The notes beneath the pieces are model-generated. The model was not told where the DNA came from and searched no databases. It saw only the letters and a program-made list of their open reading frames with translations. Below are positions 62,040 to 64,000 of a stretch of 64,000 bases of DNA, piece by piece. Numbering within the stretch: position 1 is the first letter of the stretch; every line of letters starts with the position of its first letter. Position numbers and translations under genes: made by a program. Source of the DNA: Adiantum capillus-veneris (Eukaryota; Streptophyta; Polypodiopsida; Polypodiales; Pteridaceae). The stretch covers positions 4,095,001 through 4,159,000 of the forward strand of contig CM043963.1 of NCBI GenBank assembly GCA_014529385.2, in the 5' to 3' direction.

Positions 62040-62470
62040 AAAAGCATAGCTTGGGCGGCCTTAGGCTTTTTGGGTGGCCAAGGCCTTGTAAGGGCATCAC
62101 ATTTGGCATACATATCCAGCGAAGCCTTACCAAGCTCAACAATTGGGGGGTCGGCCTTCGTAAAGGCATAACATTTGGCATACAAATCGGCCAAGGCAAT
62201 TCCAAACACTCGGCAACCTTGGCACCTCCCCATTTGGCATACATACTGATTAAAGCATTGCCATTAACAACATCTTTCTGCAGCCGCCGCCTTTGCATTT
62301 GTTGAAAATAGCCAGCTTCTTGGCCCTGCTTCTGTTAGGTATATCCGCAATCATTGCATTCCAAAAGACGACATTTTTGACATGAACTTTTTGTGTGCTT
62401 TCGTAACAGCACCACATTTTGCATACATATCGTCCAAGCTCTGCCAAGCTACTCAGTTTTCTACAGCAAA
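62040..62470 (-). pseudogene. Captured PPR gene fragment in element E 5' LTR
   Basis: The same fragment as in the other LTR, independently decayed. DDMYAKCGAVTKAHKKF is followed by a frame change to HVKNVVFWNAMIAD, then NGNALISMYAKWGGAKVAE (C to W), ALADLYAKCYAFTKA and SLDMYAKCDALTRP. Its presence in both LTRs shows that the capture happened before this insertion and was copied by reverse transcription. Confidence 0.83.
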
Positions 62471-62997
62471 CCACAGTAGTGTTGGCACTCCAACAGAGTG
62501 GAGCGGCTAGTGTGGACTCGGCCCCCGGTATATCTTAAACAGACAATAATTTGGAAACCATAAGTCCAATCTCCGATCTGAAAAGACCGACATGCTCCAC
62601 AAAGTGAGCACTTCAGCCTGATGCATTTATTTCATTTTTATCCCCTCAGTTGTTGTTGCCCAACCCGGCACGGATCTGCAATCGACTTAAACTTCGAACT
62701 GCCATAACTTCTTCACCGTAGCTCCAATCGACGAGCCGTAAAGACAGGCCAGTAGAGCACTTCAAGCACTATAGTTTTAGGTCATAATATTCCATCTATG
62801 CTCACTCTAATCATACTCCTTTTTGGCATCATTAAGGCATCAGTTGTCCCTTTAAAGCGGCATCTGGCATAGATTTATAATTAAACTTGGCATGTTATCA
62901 AACCCTCATCACTGACCATCAATCAAGTAGGCTTTCAATAAGCTTGATCTGCATCTTCTTGGCATATTTCTTAGCATGGGAGCGGAGCTGCACGACA

Positions 62998-64000
62998 CCG
63001 TGTGAGCCAGCCCCACTAGTCATTTAGAATGCCCTAGGTATAAAGGTCAATAACTTTAATGTGAAAGGAGGCTTATCTTTAGAGCTGAAAAACGTACGCT
63101 CAAGGTACGAGCTGCTCCAACTTGTAATCATCACAGTTAATGATTGGGTGATCCATTTTCAATTCCAAAATTTGCATTGTGTTCCTCTTTTTTTGCTCTT
63201 TCAATCAAGTGTAAGCATTGTCAATTTTGTTGTGGTTTGCGACTACGCGTCTGTGAACCTTAATTGCAAATTTGAGTGCTTAAATCACTGTTTTTACTTG
63301 TTTTGACCATAGGAGAGTGTTCCTAGACCATAGGACGACTTTTTTGCACCGACCTATTGTAGTTTTCAGGACCTTTTTCATGATGGATTGTGTTTTTGGT
63401 AACTTGTCGGATTGTGACCAGACTTGGTAGGATAGTGTCCCTAGGTGTCTAGACCTCCTCCTAAAGTTTTGTTGCATTTCGAGTCCGTTTGAGTGTGGAA
63501 ATGGCGTGATGACCTAAAGTTGTGAAAAAAAGACATATGCAAATTTCTCTGATCATTGAGTGTTGGTTTGCTTGTAGAGTTTTTGTGTTTGCTTGTTAAG
63601 GTTCACTTCTTGAGATTGACGATCTCAAAGAGTCTCTGTGCTGCATCCGAGTCACTTCCCTAAGTATTGACATTATGATAGTACCAAAAGCTATGCTATA
63701 GATGTTTGTCGCAGCGACCCGCTAACAATGGGGTTGTTTACTTATGGAATTTGAGAACAAGTGAAGGACTTAAACTTGGCTAATGAGTTATGTCAGCAAG
63801 TTACTTTCATGGAAAGTGAGAAGAGGTACTCTTTTCAGTACATCTTTGTTGTGATAACTCATTTTGCATGCTCATGTGCGTTCTAAATGGAGTCTACACA
63901 CTATGATTGGATAGGAACCAGTAACACAAGATGGTTGCAAATGGACAACAATGTGGAAAATCAAGATGTTACTCTTGGTTACATTGAACCTCCTATTGAA
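62998..64000. other. No gene recognised
   Basis: About 1 kb right of element E. An 81-codon frame (63061-63306) has no recognisable motif and I do not call it a gene. Confidence 0.4.

Larger units (their letters stand above)
56095..62997 (-). mobile_element. LTR retroelement E lacking pol, with PPR sequence in its LTRs
   Basis: 6903 bases with LTRs at 56095-58146 (2052) and 60696-62997 (2302). Both begin TGTCGGGGGATAATTG and end GCACGACA (inverted ends TGTCG/CGACA). The - strand polypurine tract AGAGGGGGTGAA (58147-58158) abuts the left LTR, so the element reads on the - strand. The 2.55-kb interior has no protease, RT, RNase H or integrase, so it must be non-autonomous (LARD-like). The flanks do not show a matching target duplication (TCCAT and CCGTG), so it may be a recombinant. 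Confidence 0.85.
60696..62997 (-). repeat. Element E 5' LTR
   Basis: 2302 bases, same ends as the left LTR. It is about 250 bases longer, mainly because of the expanded 36-base repeat at 61379-61676. Confidence 0.92.

Overview
The window is a gene-poor, repeat-saturated stretch of nuclear DNA from a land plant. It holds plant-type Ty1/copia and Ty3/gypsy LTR retrotransposons whose primer-binding sites match initiator-Met tRNA (TGGTATCAGAGC), a Ty3/gypsy chromovirus with a chromodomain-like tail, very long (CT)n tracts, and a fragment of a PLS-type pentatricopeptide repeat (PPR) gene, a family greatly expanded only in land plants. A Penelope-like retroelement of the permuted Naiad/Chlamys type suggests a large seed-free plant genome (fern or lycophyte) rather than a flowering plant, but that is inference. 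No convincing host gene, tRNA, rRNA or CRISPR array was found.

Layout. 1-0.5 kb: decayed gypsy LTR. 0.96-15.4 kb: a decayed + strand copia (A), with a complete - strand copia (B, 4915-10470, TSD CAAAG) inside its RT region. Its RNase H region is cut at 10997 by another LTR and leader (C), followed by a - strand copia 5' end (D). 15.46-40.27 kb: three head-to-tail copies of an intron-containing Penelope-like element (PLE) separated by (CT)n. Copies 1 and 2 carry intact 605-codon reverse-transcriptase exons. Copy 3 is split by an 8.9-kb gypsy element (28789-37679, TSD TACAC) and has lost its RT exon. The flanks of the PLE cluster look like the two halves of one copia-type terminal repeat, whose undivided relative lies at 963-1875, so the PLEs appear to have entered the (CT)n inside that repeat. 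40.27-46 kb: LTR fragments and a decayed copia. 47-50 kb: gypsy scraps. 50.5-54 kb: tandem and inverted repeats, including a striking array of about six hairpins (53498-54000). 56.1-63.0 kb: an LTR element (E) lacking pol, whose two ~2-kb LTRs each carry a captured PPR gene fragment.

How it works together: this is a layered insertion record. Order read from the nesting: copia A first; then copia B, LTR C and the PLEs into it; then the gypsy element into PLE copy 3 (its LTRs differ at only about 8 of 1593 positions by eye, so it is recent). The PLEs are the most notable content: telomerase-related RTs with a CxC motif, spliceosomal introns, an uncharacterised conserved upstream ORF and (CT)n flanks on both sides. 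Element E is the second: an LTR element that has taken host PPR coding sequence into its LTRs.
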